Shown: positions 10,866 through 23,537, numbered from the stretch's first letter. The stretch is DNA of 64,000 nucleotides from Micrasema longulum (GCA_022494885.1 JAGVSM010000181.1:1-64000), one strand, 5' to 3'. Numbers and translations: made by a program. Notes: generated from the sequence alone by a model not told the origin.

Positions 10866-11940
10866 ATACTGTCTCGAGTTTACAATACGACACGATCGGG
10901 ACATTGGTGCATATTGCATGCAAGGCATAGATTGAGCTGTGCTGATCAAGGTCGTAGTTTGTGCTGTGCTGATGTACCTAACATGTATCATTCTGCTAAT
11001 AATTTAAAGTGCCGATAAGGGCCGGTATTAAGGTAATAAAAACATAAAGAAGATATTGTTAGAAATTGCGTATTACGACCGGAATTTTTTTTTTAAAAAA
11101 GAAGAATACAATTCTATAAAAAGGGTTTCAACTAAAATCTTTCAATAACCTTTTTTAAGTATTACCGAAGGCATAATTTTACGTAGAAATAAAGGAAAAT
11201 GTCACAAAAATTTATGTGATTTAAAATGCTTGTATTTCTTTTCAAAAACAAAAAAAATAGATTTTGCTGCCGCTATTTTAATGTTCAATTTTTTTTCTTA
11301 AAATCATTACGAATAATTTTAGTTCAATACTTAGTTTTTATATGAGAATAGAGATACCAAAGTTGAGTCGAAATTTGAAATGGCGTAATCTGCCGGTCGA
11401 AAAATAATTATATTTTAGTTATGTAAAACTTATAACTAAGTACATTTTCTAATAGAAATACCCTTTAAAGGTGTTTTTTTTTTTATTGCGAGGTTATTTT
11501 AAAAACATTAGTTTTAAAATGGCAAAATTGTATGATTTCCTCATTTTTCGTGCGTTTTACCCGACTACAGCCTTAAATGTATGAATATCAGATTATACTC
11601 TGTAATAAACTTATTTAATTTTATTGAAACAAATAAAGATGTGACTAAAGAATACCGTAAAAAAGACAAACCTGAATTGATTAAATTCACTTCGTTCAGA
11701 ATCATGATTCACAAAATGAATTTAGGAGAGTAGGTATTTATTTTAAATGTGTAATATAAAATATGCAAAGTAACAAAAAAAAAAGTCTCGAACGGGTATT
11801 ATAATTAACACTAGTGTATTTTCACCACAAACACAACAATGTAATTAAATCAGTACAAAAAACATTTATGCGTCGTAAAACACGAAAAGCCGCAGACCAC
11901 AATATCCTAGAAACTAAAACGTAAAATTTTTTATAATACG
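10866..11940. other. No recognised gene
   Basis: AT-rich sequence of the 17.5-kb ORP9 intron; no feature recognised. Confidence 0.5.
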
Positions 11941-11959
11941 ATTACTAATATGTTGTGTA

Positions 11960-12360
11960 AAAGTTAACTTTTTCGAGTGCCGTGGATTGGCGCGGATGCG
12001 TTTGATGTTGATTTTTTATTTTATCTGAAGAAACAAATGACAGCCGAATGGCGGGAAAACGTGAAAAGCGACAAAGCTTAAAGTCGTGTAAACAAGCTTG
12101 CGCAAGCACGAACGCAGTAGCACTGCTTCCATTGAACCGCGTCAAGGCAAAACCGACCTAAACGTACTTATTTCGTAAGTACACGGCGCGGCGGCTATAT
12201 TAGGATTTCTCGAGTCGTACAATACAGTCCCGGCTTTATTGCCACTATGTTGATAATTGATAAATTGATAATAGGTAATAATATTTAATACGTGCTCGTC
12301 GTTAAATTACCGCCAAATTAGCCGAGGAAGAAACCGATGACGTGACTTCGATTTACGACA
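11960..12360. other. CpG-containing island inside the large ORP9 intron
   Basis: Clearly higher in GC and CpG than its surroundings, for example GGCGCGGATGCG and ACACGGCGCGGCGGC. A short hairpin GTACTTA-TTTCG-TAAGTAC lies near 12,164-12,182. No exon recognised. An alternative promoter (short ORP9 isoforms lacking the PH domain are known in vertebrates) or an old CpG-rich repeat are both possible. Confidence 0.35.
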
Positions 12361-13370
12361 GGTGAATAATTTGGATTTAGATTAGAATATCAGAATGAGT
12401 GATGTCACTAGAGACTAGATAGTGTAAAGCGGTAAAATCAGCCTGGTATTTTACGGTAATTTTACATCCGTACTAGAGACGTGCATTTTACCGCAAGAGG
12501 AAATGAGTCATAGAACTGGCAGTTTTTTGTCAATTCATAATAAAAGATTGATTTATAATTCTATTTTCATATAAAAATTCCCCATACGATTTGCATTTTT
12601 GGTAATATATTGCATCTGGTAATTAGAATGAATGCTTTTTAAATGTACTGACGATTAAATTAAAAAACTGATGGTATTGATTTTGATAAAAAATATTAAT
12701 AAATCTAATAAAATTCGTCCATCTGGTATCGAGTTTACAAAAGCAGTATTCTTAATGTGAGCATTTATTTTTTCCCTCAAAGCGGGGACATCTACAAATT
12801 TTTAGGTAATAATATGCGCAAATATTAATAAACATTTGTATACAACCACTTACCGACATTTCTATGTCTACCGGTTCCGTAAGGACACTGATTACACTAA
12901 CATGCAAATCCCACTGTACACCTTTACCATAGTACACAAAATATAAAACAAACGTGCTGATAGGACACGTGCTAATAAAAGATAAGTCTTTTTTTAAAAT
13001 TTATACGGCGGGTTGATCATTTTCTGAAAACGGGACATTTAAGGGAAATCGGGACAAGCTACCTAAAAACGGTATGATCCCGTTCAAAATCGTTCACCTC
13101 AAATATGCTGACAATTTATTGCTACAAATGTTTATTTAGAGTTTTAAGGTATACGTTTTTAACTGTTGGAAAAAACCAATGTTTATATTTTGGTACTAAC
13201 GCCTAGGATTTTTTTCAGTCAGGACTATTTTGCCGCACGTTTTTTTCATACGGTAAGAAAATTTTCAGAAACATTTTGAACTGTTATTTTTAAATTTCAT
13301 GCGAGAGACATTTTTTATGAAAATGCACGCTTGTATTGAGATTAAGAGTGGGTACCTTTTATTAGAAAAT
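12361..13370. other. No recognised gene
   Basis: AT-rich intron sequence; nothing recognised. Confidence 0.5.
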
Positions 13371-13375
13371 AAAGG

Positions 13376-13660
13376 TAACAATCAACAAGGAGTCTCGTCC
13401 ACGTTAAACCTGAGGATGTTAAAGAGCTCGCCCCCTACCTAATAGTCCGATACTTTACGGATCTGGGCTTGGAGGGGGAGATTTAGCAAAATGAGAGCTC
13501 TCGCTTTCCACACAGTAGCCGGGCTCTTTATAGACCTGGGCTTGGAGGGCGAGAACTGTTCACGCGGACCCGTCACAATAGATCTTCACAGGTCGCAGTG
13601 ACGTCAGGCGCTCGCATACCACTGACCCCCCCTCTAGGAATAAGAATAACAATCGTGAAG
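13376..13660 (+). mobile_element. I-like LINE, C-terminal end and 3' UTR, copy 1
   Basis: The plus frame reads KPEDVKELAPYLIVRYFTDL then GLEGEI-stop, matching the end of the longer minus-strand copy at 62,460-62,875. The phrase GACCTGGGCTTGGAGGGCGA repeats once more downstream, so the end is duplicated. The 3' UTR contains TCACAATAGATCTTCACAGG and GTCGCAGTGACGTC and ends in AATAAGAATAA. Confidence 0.75.
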
Positions 13661-13904
13661 GGAGAGTATAAATAAAACAATGGAAGTTTATTTCACACCA
13701 CACAGATCTACTGCAGTGGAAAATCATGTTGACATAACAAGTTGTACAATTCCATTGTGAATTATATTACATACAATCACAGAACGGAGAATTATTGCGA
13801 TGAATACAAGTAAAAATGAAAATAAAGTTTTAGTTTCTGAAATAATATAATAAATTACCTATATTATTTATATATTATGAACTTAATTTTTTTTTCTAAA
13901 ACGA

Positions 13905-14112
13905 GAAAAGGACAACCGAGACTAATAAACCATGGACTGAAATAATACAATAAACTACCAGACAAAACTAAACAAAAGACTCCGACAACCTTTACAAAAG
14001 ATGTAAAAAGTATTATTATTAACAGTAGAATGTGAATTTTAAAAGTAAAAATGTTTTGTTAAATAAATGTAACCCGTAAGGGTTTATTAATAAAAATTTT
14101 TAATGATACATT
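13905..14112 (+). mobile_element. LINE 3' end (GTAACCC..GGGTT family)
   Basis: Reads GQPRLINHGLK, then YNKLPDKTKQKTPTTFTK after one in-frame stop: the G......HGLK.YN.LP signature of a LINE C-terminus. The 3' UTR has AATGTAACCCGTAAGGGTTT. Same family as 14,400-14,775 (minus) and 50,862-51,235. Confidence 0.65.
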
Positions 14113-14129
14113 TTTTTTTAAAATACAAC

Positions 14130-14395
14130 ATTCAAAAATGACGCGTGTCTTGTGTGAGCGCTCGATGCGTAACCACATGCGTATTGCGACCACGCGATTA
14201 TGTGGCCAACCACTCGCGCTTATATTGCCGGTCCTTTGACTCGCGCTCAAAAACCAACAAAATAGGGAGCGGTGGGCACGACGAGGAGCATGACGTGCGG
14301 CATGACGAGTAATGTTGCCACACTACGTCTCTGCCTCCTTTCCTCGCTACTTCCCATGTCACTTGTCGAGTGTGTGGCAGGCCCATTAAAAGCGG
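14130..14395. other. CpG-rich spacer between two tail-to-tail LINE ends
   Basis: GC- and CpG-rich non-repetitive stretch (GACGCGTGTC, GCGAGTCAAAGGACC on the minus strand) between a plus LINE tail and a minus LINE tail. No exon recognised on either strand. Confidence 0.35.
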
Positions 14396-14399
14396 AAGG

Positions 14400-14775
14400 T
14401 ATTTAAAAAAAAAAATATTTACAATTTTAAAAAACCCGTCAGGGTTACATTAGAAATTTTATATTGTCTTGTCATTTTATGTCTCGTCTAGTCTAGTTAG
14501 TTCAGTCATCATGTGCTTTTTCAGATTGATTTTAAATTTGTCTCCAGTAAAAGTTTTCAAGTAGTAAGGTAAGTAGTTGTAGTGTTTATAAGTCCATTAT
14601 GTAGTATTTTTGACTGTCCTGTGTTTGTCTTTGCTTTTTCAATATGATAGTGTTGTTGTTGTCTGGTGTTATATTTGTGTATGTCAGCATTTTTGGCTAA
14701 TATTATGTCGTCGTCTTGTATGTTTCCCAGTGTTATTTTTAAACAATTTAGCTGTCATTTCAGTATTGGCAGTAA
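14400..14775 (-). mobile_element. LINE 3' end, minus orientation
   Basis: The inverse complement of the 50,862-51,235 element: the minus strand gives the same QKQ.YHI.KA / HNGLKHYN.LPYYLK region, then CTAATGTAACCCTGACGGGT in the 3' UTR. Carries small indels and stops. Confidence 0.75.
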
Positions 14776-15295
14776 ACAACAACCATTATAAATCCCATTT
14801 ACCGAATTATTAAAAAATGTATATACGGAACAAAAATTTTAAAAAACCTTCTGCACAATTCACTATTTGTCGCTTGCGTTGTTCTGCCGATTATGGCTCG
14901 ATATATTGTATTTACAATGTTGTTATTAATATTTACCACGGTTCTAGCATAAAAAAAATACATCGAACATGTTATACGTTTTTTAGATCACTTTTTTATT
15001 TATTTCAAGTTGTTTAAAAATAAGAGTAAACATTATCTTTTCATGATTAAATTAATGCTTCAAATATTTATTTTCAGATAACATTATCTGGGAAAACTGT
15101 TTTTGGGCAGCTAACAATAATTTATTGCAGAAAACAAGTTTTAATAACTTTTAATTTATATTAGCTATTGCCAATACCATACGTACATAATACAAACCTA
15201 CTACATACTTACACTAGTTGTGTTCTACATTATATGTTTCTATAGCAGAAATCAGCGAGATTTAATAACGAAATCGATATTGAACCAAGTGGTTC
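14776..15295. other. No recognised gene
   Basis: AT-rich, chance open frames only. Confidence 0.5.
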
Positions 15296-15430
15296 TATAT
15301 TCTATCTATATATATAAAAGGCAACGTTCGTATGTGTCCTCGATGGGCTGAATAACTACTGGACCGAATTACGTGCGGTTTTTTAGCGAAAAGCAGATCT
15401 TTGCCGTGAGCATATGTTTAACTCTTAATA
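15296..15430 (+). mobile_element. Helitron-like 5' end (tentative)
   Basis: TCTATATATATAAAAGGCAA then CGTTCGTATGTGTCCTCGAT, AACTACTGGACCGAATTACG and TGCGGTTTTTTAGCGAAAAG resemble a common insect repeat that begins TCTATATATATAAAA and is often classed with Helitrons. No CTRR hairpin end was identified. Confidence 0.35.
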
Positions 15431-16977
15431 GTCAATTTATTGAGCAGAAAAAAGTTAGGAGCGTAAATGTTTTTTTCACCGTTCACCAGGGCTGCATTCG
15501 CCGAGAATGCATATACAAAAAAAAATGGAAGGATGTTATTTTTTTGAGTATAATAAAAGTTTGTTTTTAAATAATTTCAAACAACTTTCGTTTTTTATGG
15601 ATACCCATCAGATATAATTTCTACCCATTTTTTCATTTTTACTGGATTTTTGGTAATACTAAAATAATATTACCTGACATTTAATACATTTTTGAAAATC
15701 GCATTCCTAAAACAATGCACCCCTGTTGGTGAGAAGAGCAGAATTTTACATTTGCAATCGGAATTCTATATGTAAAAATGAGTTATTTTTTTGTTTTGAA
15801 AATCAATCATAAACAAGTACTTAGGTTCCTACTTATCAACGAAAAGTTACACCATTTAAGAAAACGGAATCTGTTTCTTTGGTTACGTAAAAGCATTAAG
15901 ATTTATCTTGAGACAAAACGGGGTCTGACTTTTTTTCATACAAACTCATTTTAACCCTGGGTTATGGCACTATAAATATTTACCATCGGCGTGTCTCAAT
16001 AGTTTTGCTTTATTGATAAACAGTTTATTATGGGGAGTAGAACTATCTAAAATCCCACAAAAACGTAGTTTCATTTGCAGTCTTCGGAAGCACGCTATAC
16101 AAATGTGATACCGTGATATTGTGTTTTTAAAAAAGAAAAAAATCCGTTCAATTTTGAGGTGCGGAAAATGGGACAGCGAAACGACGATTTTGTATATTTT
16201 AGTTAAAAGGTCCGATATACGGTTGTCTTTTTCGCATAGCATCGGGGAGGCATCTTCAAGATAGTGACAGAAAAACAATGTTCAAATACCTATTTATCAT
16301 AATTCGCTGTCACCGCATATCCTCACAATCTATGTATTTCGAAACACAAAAATAATCATGTATATGTACAAATCTAATTTTAACTAAATACAATCATTGA
16401 TATCAAACTTCAGATTGTATTCATTTAATATACATACTTTATGATTAAAAATAAACGGGAATTTAGATTGGTATGAAATTCTGTACAGGACTTCCTGTAA
16501 TAGGGGAATGTTACGTTTTTTAAAAAAACATATTTAAGTAATAAAGGTCTATGAAATACTGTCCGGTGAAAAAATTTTTTTTTTTGCTAATTATTAGTAG
16601 CATAAAAAATACTTTTAAATTTGTAATGTTGAATTTCCGTAAAAACGGTCATTCGTTGGCCACGCCCCTACTACATAACGATTCATGGTTGTTTTTTCCT
16701 TGCCATTGAAATTTGTGTAGAAAAATATCACGAATCTTGACGTCACACCAACCAAGACCAAACACGTCGCGTTTTTCTACGGACGTATTTTTATTGAATT
16801 TCTTTTTTACATTTATGCATGAAAACATTTCTCCACAATATCCATATTAATTTTGAAAATACAATGACTTATTCTAAATCTATTTCATATATTTTTATCG
16901 GTATTCGTAGTATGTGACATTTTCAGTATTTTTTTTTCTATTTTTTTATTCTTTAGTATAGCAAAACTGTAATTTAC
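15431..16977. other. No recognised gene
   Basis: AT-rich. A 102-codon minus-strand frame at 15,970-16,278 has no motif I recognise and no coding-like composition; left unassigned. Confidence 0.45.
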
Positions 16978-17220
16978 GCCTCGGTCAGTGATGTAGTGGT
17001 CAGCGCATTTGCCTACCATCCAAGAGGTCTCGGGTTCGTTTCCCGACATGAAATATTGATTTAAAAATGTGTTTTACACCAGAATATTTCATAGTCCCTG
17101 ATCTGGTACCTTACTTTACCTTCATGAAACGAAAATGACCAAGATACACTGCGATTGGTGCACCAATGCAATGCCCTAAGCACCATTAGGTGCGGAAAGG
17201 GAATGATGATGATGACATCA
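16978..17220 (+). mobile_element. tRNA-derived SINE, family A, copy 2
   Basis: Head GTGATGTAGTGGTCAGCGCA with B box GGGTTCGTTTCCC; body CATAGTCCCTGATCTGGTAC; end GGTGCGGAAAGGGAATGATG (ATG)n. Confidence 0.85.
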
Positions 17221-17448
17221 TAATATAGAATATAAACGGACTCAAATAATGAATTTAAATAATATATAATAATGTGTTTATATATTTAATAAAATATTAC
17301 AGGTTTTCAATTGAAGTAAACTATATTCTTAGATACAATCATAGAAAAATTAGCAAAAAATCTACTTGAATTATTTTATTTTTTTAATCCTTTCTTGAAC
17401 TGACAAAAATGAGCTCGTTGCAGCAATTTTCGCATGTTGACTGTTTTT

Positions 17449-17683
17449 GTCGGCCTCGTGGAGTAATGGTCGGCGCGTTTGTCTACCATGCACGAGGTCT
17501 TGGGTTCGATTACCGACATAGTTAATATTGAAATATTTATTTAAAAGGCTGTTTTCACACCAGAATATTTCATAGTACCTGGACTGGTACCTGAAGCGTA
17601 AGACTGATCATCTTACATTCGTGCAATAAAAATGATCAAGATGCGCTGCGATTGGTGTACTAATGCATTGCCCTATGCACCTT
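17449..17683 (+). mobile_element. tRNA-derived SINE, family A, copy 3
   Basis: GTCGGCCTCGTGGAGTAATG with B box GGGTTCGATTACC, then CATAGTACCTGGACTGGTAC. Truncated at ATGCACCTTT before the usual ATG-rich end. Same orientation and only 230 bases from copy 2. Confidence 0.85.
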
Positions 17684-17897
17684 TCAAATTTATTACTTGG
17701 GCAAATCAGTAACAAGTCATAAATTAAGATTATAATATGATTTATATTATATACAAAACCATTGATCTTCTAATTAGATATATAACAAATGTGTTCACTT
17801 ATACGAATGTATTTTAGTAAAATTTTGCCGTTGTTAACTATATAATTTGATTTCTAAAATAAGAGATAAATAATATTTTTAGTATTATATTGTAATA

Positions 17898-18767
17898 CGG
17901 TAAAACCTCGTTTTTATGTTCCTCAATTTTACGTTTTCCCGCTTTTTACGCCGAAATGTTAAGGTCCCATTTTTTTATACATTCTCATTTAAATATCCCC
18001 CCAAATGATATTTTTTTACGTTTTTCATGGTTTTACGTTGAAAATTTTACGAAACTCATTCGATGTGTCAAAAGACGGCGAGCCGTGCGCCACCGCGTTT
18101 ACCCAAAATGGTGAATAAAATCAAGGTAAATAAAAAAATGTGTAAATTGTTGTCTCAAACTGAATTCAAAGTATGTTCAGTGTAATTGACCATTTCGTTC
18201 AAATGTCTAATTTTGACATTTTACTAAATTGTGACATGCGGTTGACGCATGAAGAATAAAGTCATCAATAAATTGCGATGCAGAAAGTTAAAAAAATTGG
18301 TATAGAAATATTATTTGAAGTTATAAACATAATTTGGAAAGAAGATTGTTTGATTTATGAACAGTTATCATAAAAGTGTGAACAGTTTTGCCGCGATGTA
18401 AATGACAGTTGTAATTATGTGGTGTCATACTAAAAAAAGTGATACCATATAAATAAAATTTCCCAATATTTGGGGAAAAAAATCATTGTATGCACTTTAT
18501 GCTAATTCAAATTTTTATTTTTGTGTTTTTAAGGTTAAGTACCCATATAAATTTATTTAAACATTTTTTTTTTAATTCAATAAAAAAAAAATGATATTAA
18601 TTAAAAAAAAATTTTTTTCAATGAAATCATAGGTAAATATGAATACTCCCGAATTAAGACCGTTTTTAAAATTTTTCTGCAGTTTTTCATTTCCTCGCTT
18701 TAGCGTTTTCCTCAGTTTAACACTTTTTCGCTGCTATCTTGAAAAACGTAAAACAAGGGTTTTACTG
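17898..18767. mobile_element. pogo/Tigger-like non-autonomous element
   Basis: An 870-bp element flanked by TA on both sides. Left end CGGTAAAACCTCGTTTTTAT; right end, read inversely, CAGTAAAACCCTTGTTTTAC. Subterminal blocks (TTTTACGTTTTCCCGC) also recur inversely near the right end (CCTCGCTTTAGCGTTTTCC). A CAGTAAAACC-type end with TA duplication fits the pogo/Tigger branch of Tc1/mariner. No transposase frame is left. Confidence 0.7.
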
Positions 18768-19114
18768 TATATAGTACCTTAATCAAAAAGGCAGGTTAAG
18801 TACTAGTATTGAAAAACAAAGTAAACATTGACATCTATTGTTTGAATTTTATAACTTTTAGTATTGACACATACACTAAATAATTGCTTGATAGTTAATC
18901 CTTAAAATAATGCTTATTCTTGCCACCAGGTTACGCCACAAGAGGATTATAATAAACGGATTTTTTTATTTATAAATACTTTATTATAAAGTATAATACA
19001 AATTAATAACATTCTCAGGAGTTATTAAAACTCAATTCGGAGCATAAATAATATTAACATCTTTATAACTAAATATATCACATCATTTCAACCAATAACC
19101 TTTTCTTACGATAA

Positions 19115-19200
19115 ATAAATAAAAACACATCTAAGAATGGAGGAAACGGTAAATCTAGGACTTAGGAAGATAAGGTCGTTAACATCACATGCTACGCCGA
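19115..19200 (-). repeat. Dispersed repeat, inverted relative of 5,335-5,425
   Basis: AAGATAAGGTCGTTAACATC then ACATGCTACGCCGATG is the inverse complement of the block at 5,335. Confidence 0.55.
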
Positions 19201-19503
19201 TGCAAAGATAGTGGCAGAACCAAAAGATGATTTACGGCGCACGTTACACGAGTTTCATCCATCATGTTAGAAATTTAACATGAGCATTAATCTTCATTAG
19301 TACGTTTTCTTTAAATATTTCATAATATAAATAGTGATATATGAGTTATTCTACGTACCTACATGACTACAATTTCTGATGATTAGAACATATCTATCTC
19401 AGTTAGTAAAACAAAAAGTTTTAGTATTTAGGTTTTAAAATCTCAAGCCACAGCGTCCTATACTTCGCAGTGAGGGAAAAAACTACTAAAGCCTTGGAGG
19501 CAT

Positions 19504-20089
19504 CTGTAGCTCAATCACAAATAACTATCGACGTGCTGATAAGCGCCGTGATAACAATTTCTCACCATGGTTGTTTATCGTATTTACGATTACAATGGAA
19601 CATCTGTGAACACCTAATATTAAAATGTCAAAATATTTACATTTCGTGACTTATAATCCTGCTGCGCAATCACATATTTGAATTTCACCGGTGAAAATAT
19701 GGAAAATATTCCTAAACTGCTATTTTTATTTGTTTATTTATTATTTATTATGCTATTTATTGCATTTAGCCGGTTGTTGGAAAGCCAAATGTCAAGAAAA
19801 GCAGTCGCCATAGTAACTGTAGTTTAATTTTCACTTTTTTGTATTAGATACTCCTTACTATTTTGCAAATGCAATCAATTGTATTATTTTTTAGAGTAAA
19901 CGCCGATTTTTCGCCAGTGAACTGAATTTATTTACGAGGAAAACAAAAAACAAACCGACACCAGCGTTGACTTAGAGCGTTGACTTATGACTGCGATCAC
20001 TTAAGCACGTTAGTTATTGTTCATTGTGATCGCTCAAATGCTTAGCATGTTTTTAAGCGCGTCGATAGTTATTTGTGGTTGAGCTACTG
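19504..20089. mobile_element. DNA element with TAGCTCAATCACAAATAACT ends, copy 1
   Basis: Ends are inverted copies: CTGTAGCTCAATCACAAATA with ACTATCGACGTGCT at the left, and AGCGCGTCGATAGTTATTTG with TGGTTGAGCTACTG at the right. Non-coding interior of about 590 bp. No clear target duplication. A second copy, split by a 4-kb insertion, lies at 43,826-48,390. Confidence 0.75.
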
Positions 20090-20357
20090 GATTCCCAAGA
20101 AATATCATATGGGAAAAAAATTCAATGAAGGAATGCTAGACCCGTGAAGACAAACTGAAGCACAAAAAAAAATCAGTAAAAAGGCTTTGTATGAATAAGC
20201 AAACAAATGAAAAACTGGATCAAGAGAAAAAAAAAGCTTTCACTTAATAAACAGGTTTTATATAATTTTTCATTGCTTATAACTAACAATTTTGTAATTG
20301 GATAATTCAGACAATCTGACTAATACAAACGTCTGAATCAATATTAGAGTGCCCGGG

Positions 20358-20414
20358 AAAGGTAAGGGTTGTATTGCATTCGTAATTGCTGGTATTGCAA
20401 CCCTTCTTTACCTT
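20358..20414. repeat. Short hairpin
   Basis: AAGGTAAGGGTTGTATTGC faces GGTATTGCAACCCTTCTTTA with CCTT, giving arms of about 18 bases. Function unknown. Confidence 0.45.
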
Positions 20415-20689
20415 GCGGGAGTCTCCCTGCAGGGGAGAGCTCGTGTCATGCGATGTGTTACCATGCAAGGACATATACTAGTATCTAGTTCATTGCCAAC
20501 TGACAGGTGTCTTATAAGGATGACTAATATTATATTCTCCCACAGTTAGTTGAAACAATTCAGTGCAAAATTGTTATTTCCATTTTTAATATATTCATCA
20601 CATGTTTTCTCTTCACCCAATGACTCGTAAATATTCTAAATGTCTTAGCGCAAACAAATCAAATTTTATAGATATGGCAAAAGCGATTA

Positions 20690-20910
20690 ATGGAAAAAAA
20701 TAAAACGACTTTGTTTTAAAAAACCTGTTTTTTATTTTTTCCACCTACCGGTTTCAAAGCTAAACAAGCTTCTTTCTCATGGTTTACTTAACTAATAAAT
20801 CAAGTCTTTTTTTCTTGAAAGAATGGTAATGAGAGATGGATACATTTAAAAAAGACAGGAGTGGACTAAAAGAAATATTGTTTATTTGGTTATTTATTAA
20901 TATTAATACC
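20690..20910 (+). mobile_element. Half of a foldback element (CCGGTTTCAAAGCTAAACAA family)
   Basis: CACCTACCGGTTTCAAAGCT then AAACAAGCTTCTTTCTCATG and GAATGGTAATGAGAGATGGA match the left arm of the inverted-repeat elements at 35,730 and 48,600. The right arm is missing. Confidence 0.65.
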
Positions 20911-20989
20911 AAATTACTACTAAATCCTTTTTTTAAATATTTTACCTTTCTTTTGCAAGAAATTTAAATCTAAATAACTCCCAAGCGAG

Positions 20990-21170
20990 AAAATCCAGCC
21001 AGTCTTCAAACATTTGAATGTGAAACAATGTTGAATTAACTGGTAAAAGAAGTATAAAAATTAGATTGGATAATTGATTTCAGGTATTGCCTAGTAGGTG
21101 AATTGATTCAGCCGGATGAATATCATCCACGCGATAAAGGTTTCAGCTCTTTTACTTCACAAAATAATTA
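20990..21170 (-). mobile_element. Family G fragment, minus
   Basis: GATTTCAGGTATTGCCTAGT then AGGTGAATTGATTCAGC and GATAAAGGTTTCAGCTCTTT match the 3' half of family G. Confidence 0.65.
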
Positions 21171-22808
21171 ATTCATTTTCATAAAAAAATAATGTTTTGA
21201 TTAATGGTACGTAACTTAATGTTTTTGCCTAAAGAAAGTTTTATTTTTTTCATTCATTGTTTTTCATTCAATATTCTAGATTACTTTTTATACTAAAGTC
21301 CGAGGAGGAATTTAACGACATAGATATATTTACCAAAAATATTCAATTTATCAAAACTGCCATAGGTAATAAATTGTCTTTGTCCGCATCCTCCTCTCCG
21401 TTGCTCTCTATCCCTGAACAAATATAAGTTTTATAGTGAGAAGATCTTTTAATATAATTATGTATCCCCGTACTGCGGGCCAACTGTTTGTGACACCTGA
21501 TTTTTATAATCCGAATCATTTCTATCAAACTTATATGTTATTCTTATTTATATATTATGTAGGTGCATATAATATGCATTTGTGTGTTCGTTTTGAATCA
21601 ACGTTCGCGTATTGTCAAACTTTATTTTATTGTTGTCATTATTTCGTATTTACTGCATTTTGTGGTTACCTACTGTATTGTATAGGACTCGTCGCACATT
21701 ATTCATTCGATGTGTATCAGTTAAATTTTAAAATAAAATGTTTTTTTTTTCAGAATACGGTTTTGAAATTTAACGAACTTTAAAAAAAAAAAATACAATT
21801 TATTTCATTTCTTGATTTGAATTTTAACAAAAAGGTTTCTAACTTTTTACTGAGCTCTTTATTGTACCATTTTTAATACAATTACAAGTTTTAAACAATT
21901 ATTTTTTATACTTATGCACCCACACACACGCACCCTCTCCCTCATTCATTCCCACACGCACATGTATCCTCTTCCTCAATTCATTCACGCATACACATAA
22001 TCACATACACATGAATACAAACGTCACACAAATACAATTACTAAACTTCTTTTTTTATATATTATGTGTCATTATATTTACAGTGGATTTTTTTAATTGG
22101 CTTTAGCATTGTTAAGATTTTTCTACTTATTTTGTTTATGTAATAGCTGTATAAATCCCAAATAAAATAAAAATAAAATAAAATAAATTATTACGAAACA
22201 CTCTCAATTTTTCTCCGCTGGAATTCTTCCATAAATAACATCTTCGCTACTAAAATGAAATTAAGCAATTAAATGCAATACTTATAACGTATGAGATATT
22301 TTCACGGAAACACAGTTATATATGGGATTATTTAGAGAGTAGTGGCTTGCTTTATTGATTTAAAAGTGATTTAATAGTTTAACTAGACGCTAAGGAGACA
22401 TTTTTTTATCAATAAAAAAAGTATTAAAATAAGCATTATATATTATAAAGATAAATAATAATGTTAAGAAGATTTAATTACTTTAATCTTTTGTCTCCAA
22501 TTAACAAATAAAATGCACAAAAACACAGTCTAAAGCGCAAGCTGTCAAAAACATATTGGTGTAACATTAATTACCACTTGTAAACATTCATTTATGAACT
22601 TCATTTTCTTCATAGAGTTTTATGAACCGACTGCCGCGAAACACAAAAAGTGGAAAGCCCATATTTTAGCGACTGTAAAATAAAGAATATGCAATAAATA
22701 TATTTTTTTTGACTTTTTGTATGAAAGATGATCCTTATGGCAAGTAGTAAACTGTATTGCCAAAGACCGTTAAGGGGTTAACTAAGAATTATAAGAAAAA
22801 TATTTAGT
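21171..22808. other. No recognised gene; one LINE-like tail
   Basis: AT-rich with a 115-codon chance frame at 21,436-21,783. At 21,910-22,185 a CA/CT-rich stretch is followed by AAATCCCAAATAAAATAAAA, which looks like a retroposon 3' end. Otherwise nothing. Confidence 0.4.
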
Positions 22809-22809
22809 T

Positions 22810-23020
22810 GGTCTCGTGGTGTAATGGTGTAATTTTGGTGTGAAATGTTTATTCAAAAGGGTGTTTTCACACTAGAATATTTCATAGTCCGTGGACTGGT
22901 GACCTGAAGCGAAGAATGATCATCTTACCCTCATGAAACAAAAATGATCAAGATACTCTGCGATTGGTGTACCAATGCAGTACGGTATGCACCATTATGG
23001 AAAGGGAATGATGATGATGA
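22810..23020 (+). mobile_element. SINE family A, copy 4, with deleted tRNA-like head
   Basis: Starts GGTCTCGTGGTGTAATGGTG and jumps to the body (GGGTGTTTTCACACTAGAAT, CATAGTCCGTGGACTGG). The B box is deleted. Ends GGAAAGGGAATGATGATGAT. Confidence 0.75.
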
Positions 23021-23384
23021 CCATTTTTAGTCACATGACATTGCGGCGAATAAAATATTTATCAGTTTGAAAAAAAAATATGCTATTCTTTTTTCTCAAG
23101 TCTAGTGTTTTAAGGGAAGAAGACATAATTAAAATCAATAATACTGACCAATATAAAACAAAAAGTATTCATTTGATTTTTTTTTTTTTTTACCATTGCC
23201 ATGATGCATAAAGCGTGATATTGAGATAACTACAATGATTAATAGTATACACACAAAGTTTGCTAAACTTAAATTCTAAATTGCAAAAATACAAAATATG
23301 ACAGGTTAATTATTATGAAGATGATTAGTTGAAAATTAAAAATAGTACCATACCAAAGACATAATATATAGGTATTATTATTCT

Positions 23385-23490
23385 TATTCTTAGTGGTGGG
23401 GGTCAGTGCCATGCAAGTTCCTGACATCACAGCGACCTGTGAAGATCTGTTGTGACGGGTCCCCGAGAATATCTTGCAAATTCAGGAGCT
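23385..23490 (-). mobile_element. I-like LINE 3' UTR, minus
   Basis: ATTCTTATTCTTAGTGGTGG then AGCGACCTGTGAAGATCTGT and TGTGACGGGTCC is the inverse of the 3' UTR at 13,560-13,650. Truncated at its 5' side. Confidence 0.7.
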
Positions 23491-23537
23491 GGCTTGTTAC
23501 CGTTGATCTTTGAGTGTCCAAGTACTCAAATTAATCA

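Noticed and set aside
15970..16278. 102-codon minus frame
   Set aside because: No motif, no splice context, AT-rich codon use; not supported as a gene.
21436..21783. 115-codon plus frame with hydrophobic stretches
   Set aside because: Hydrophobicity follows from AT-richness (Phe, Tyr, Leu codons); no family match or splice context.
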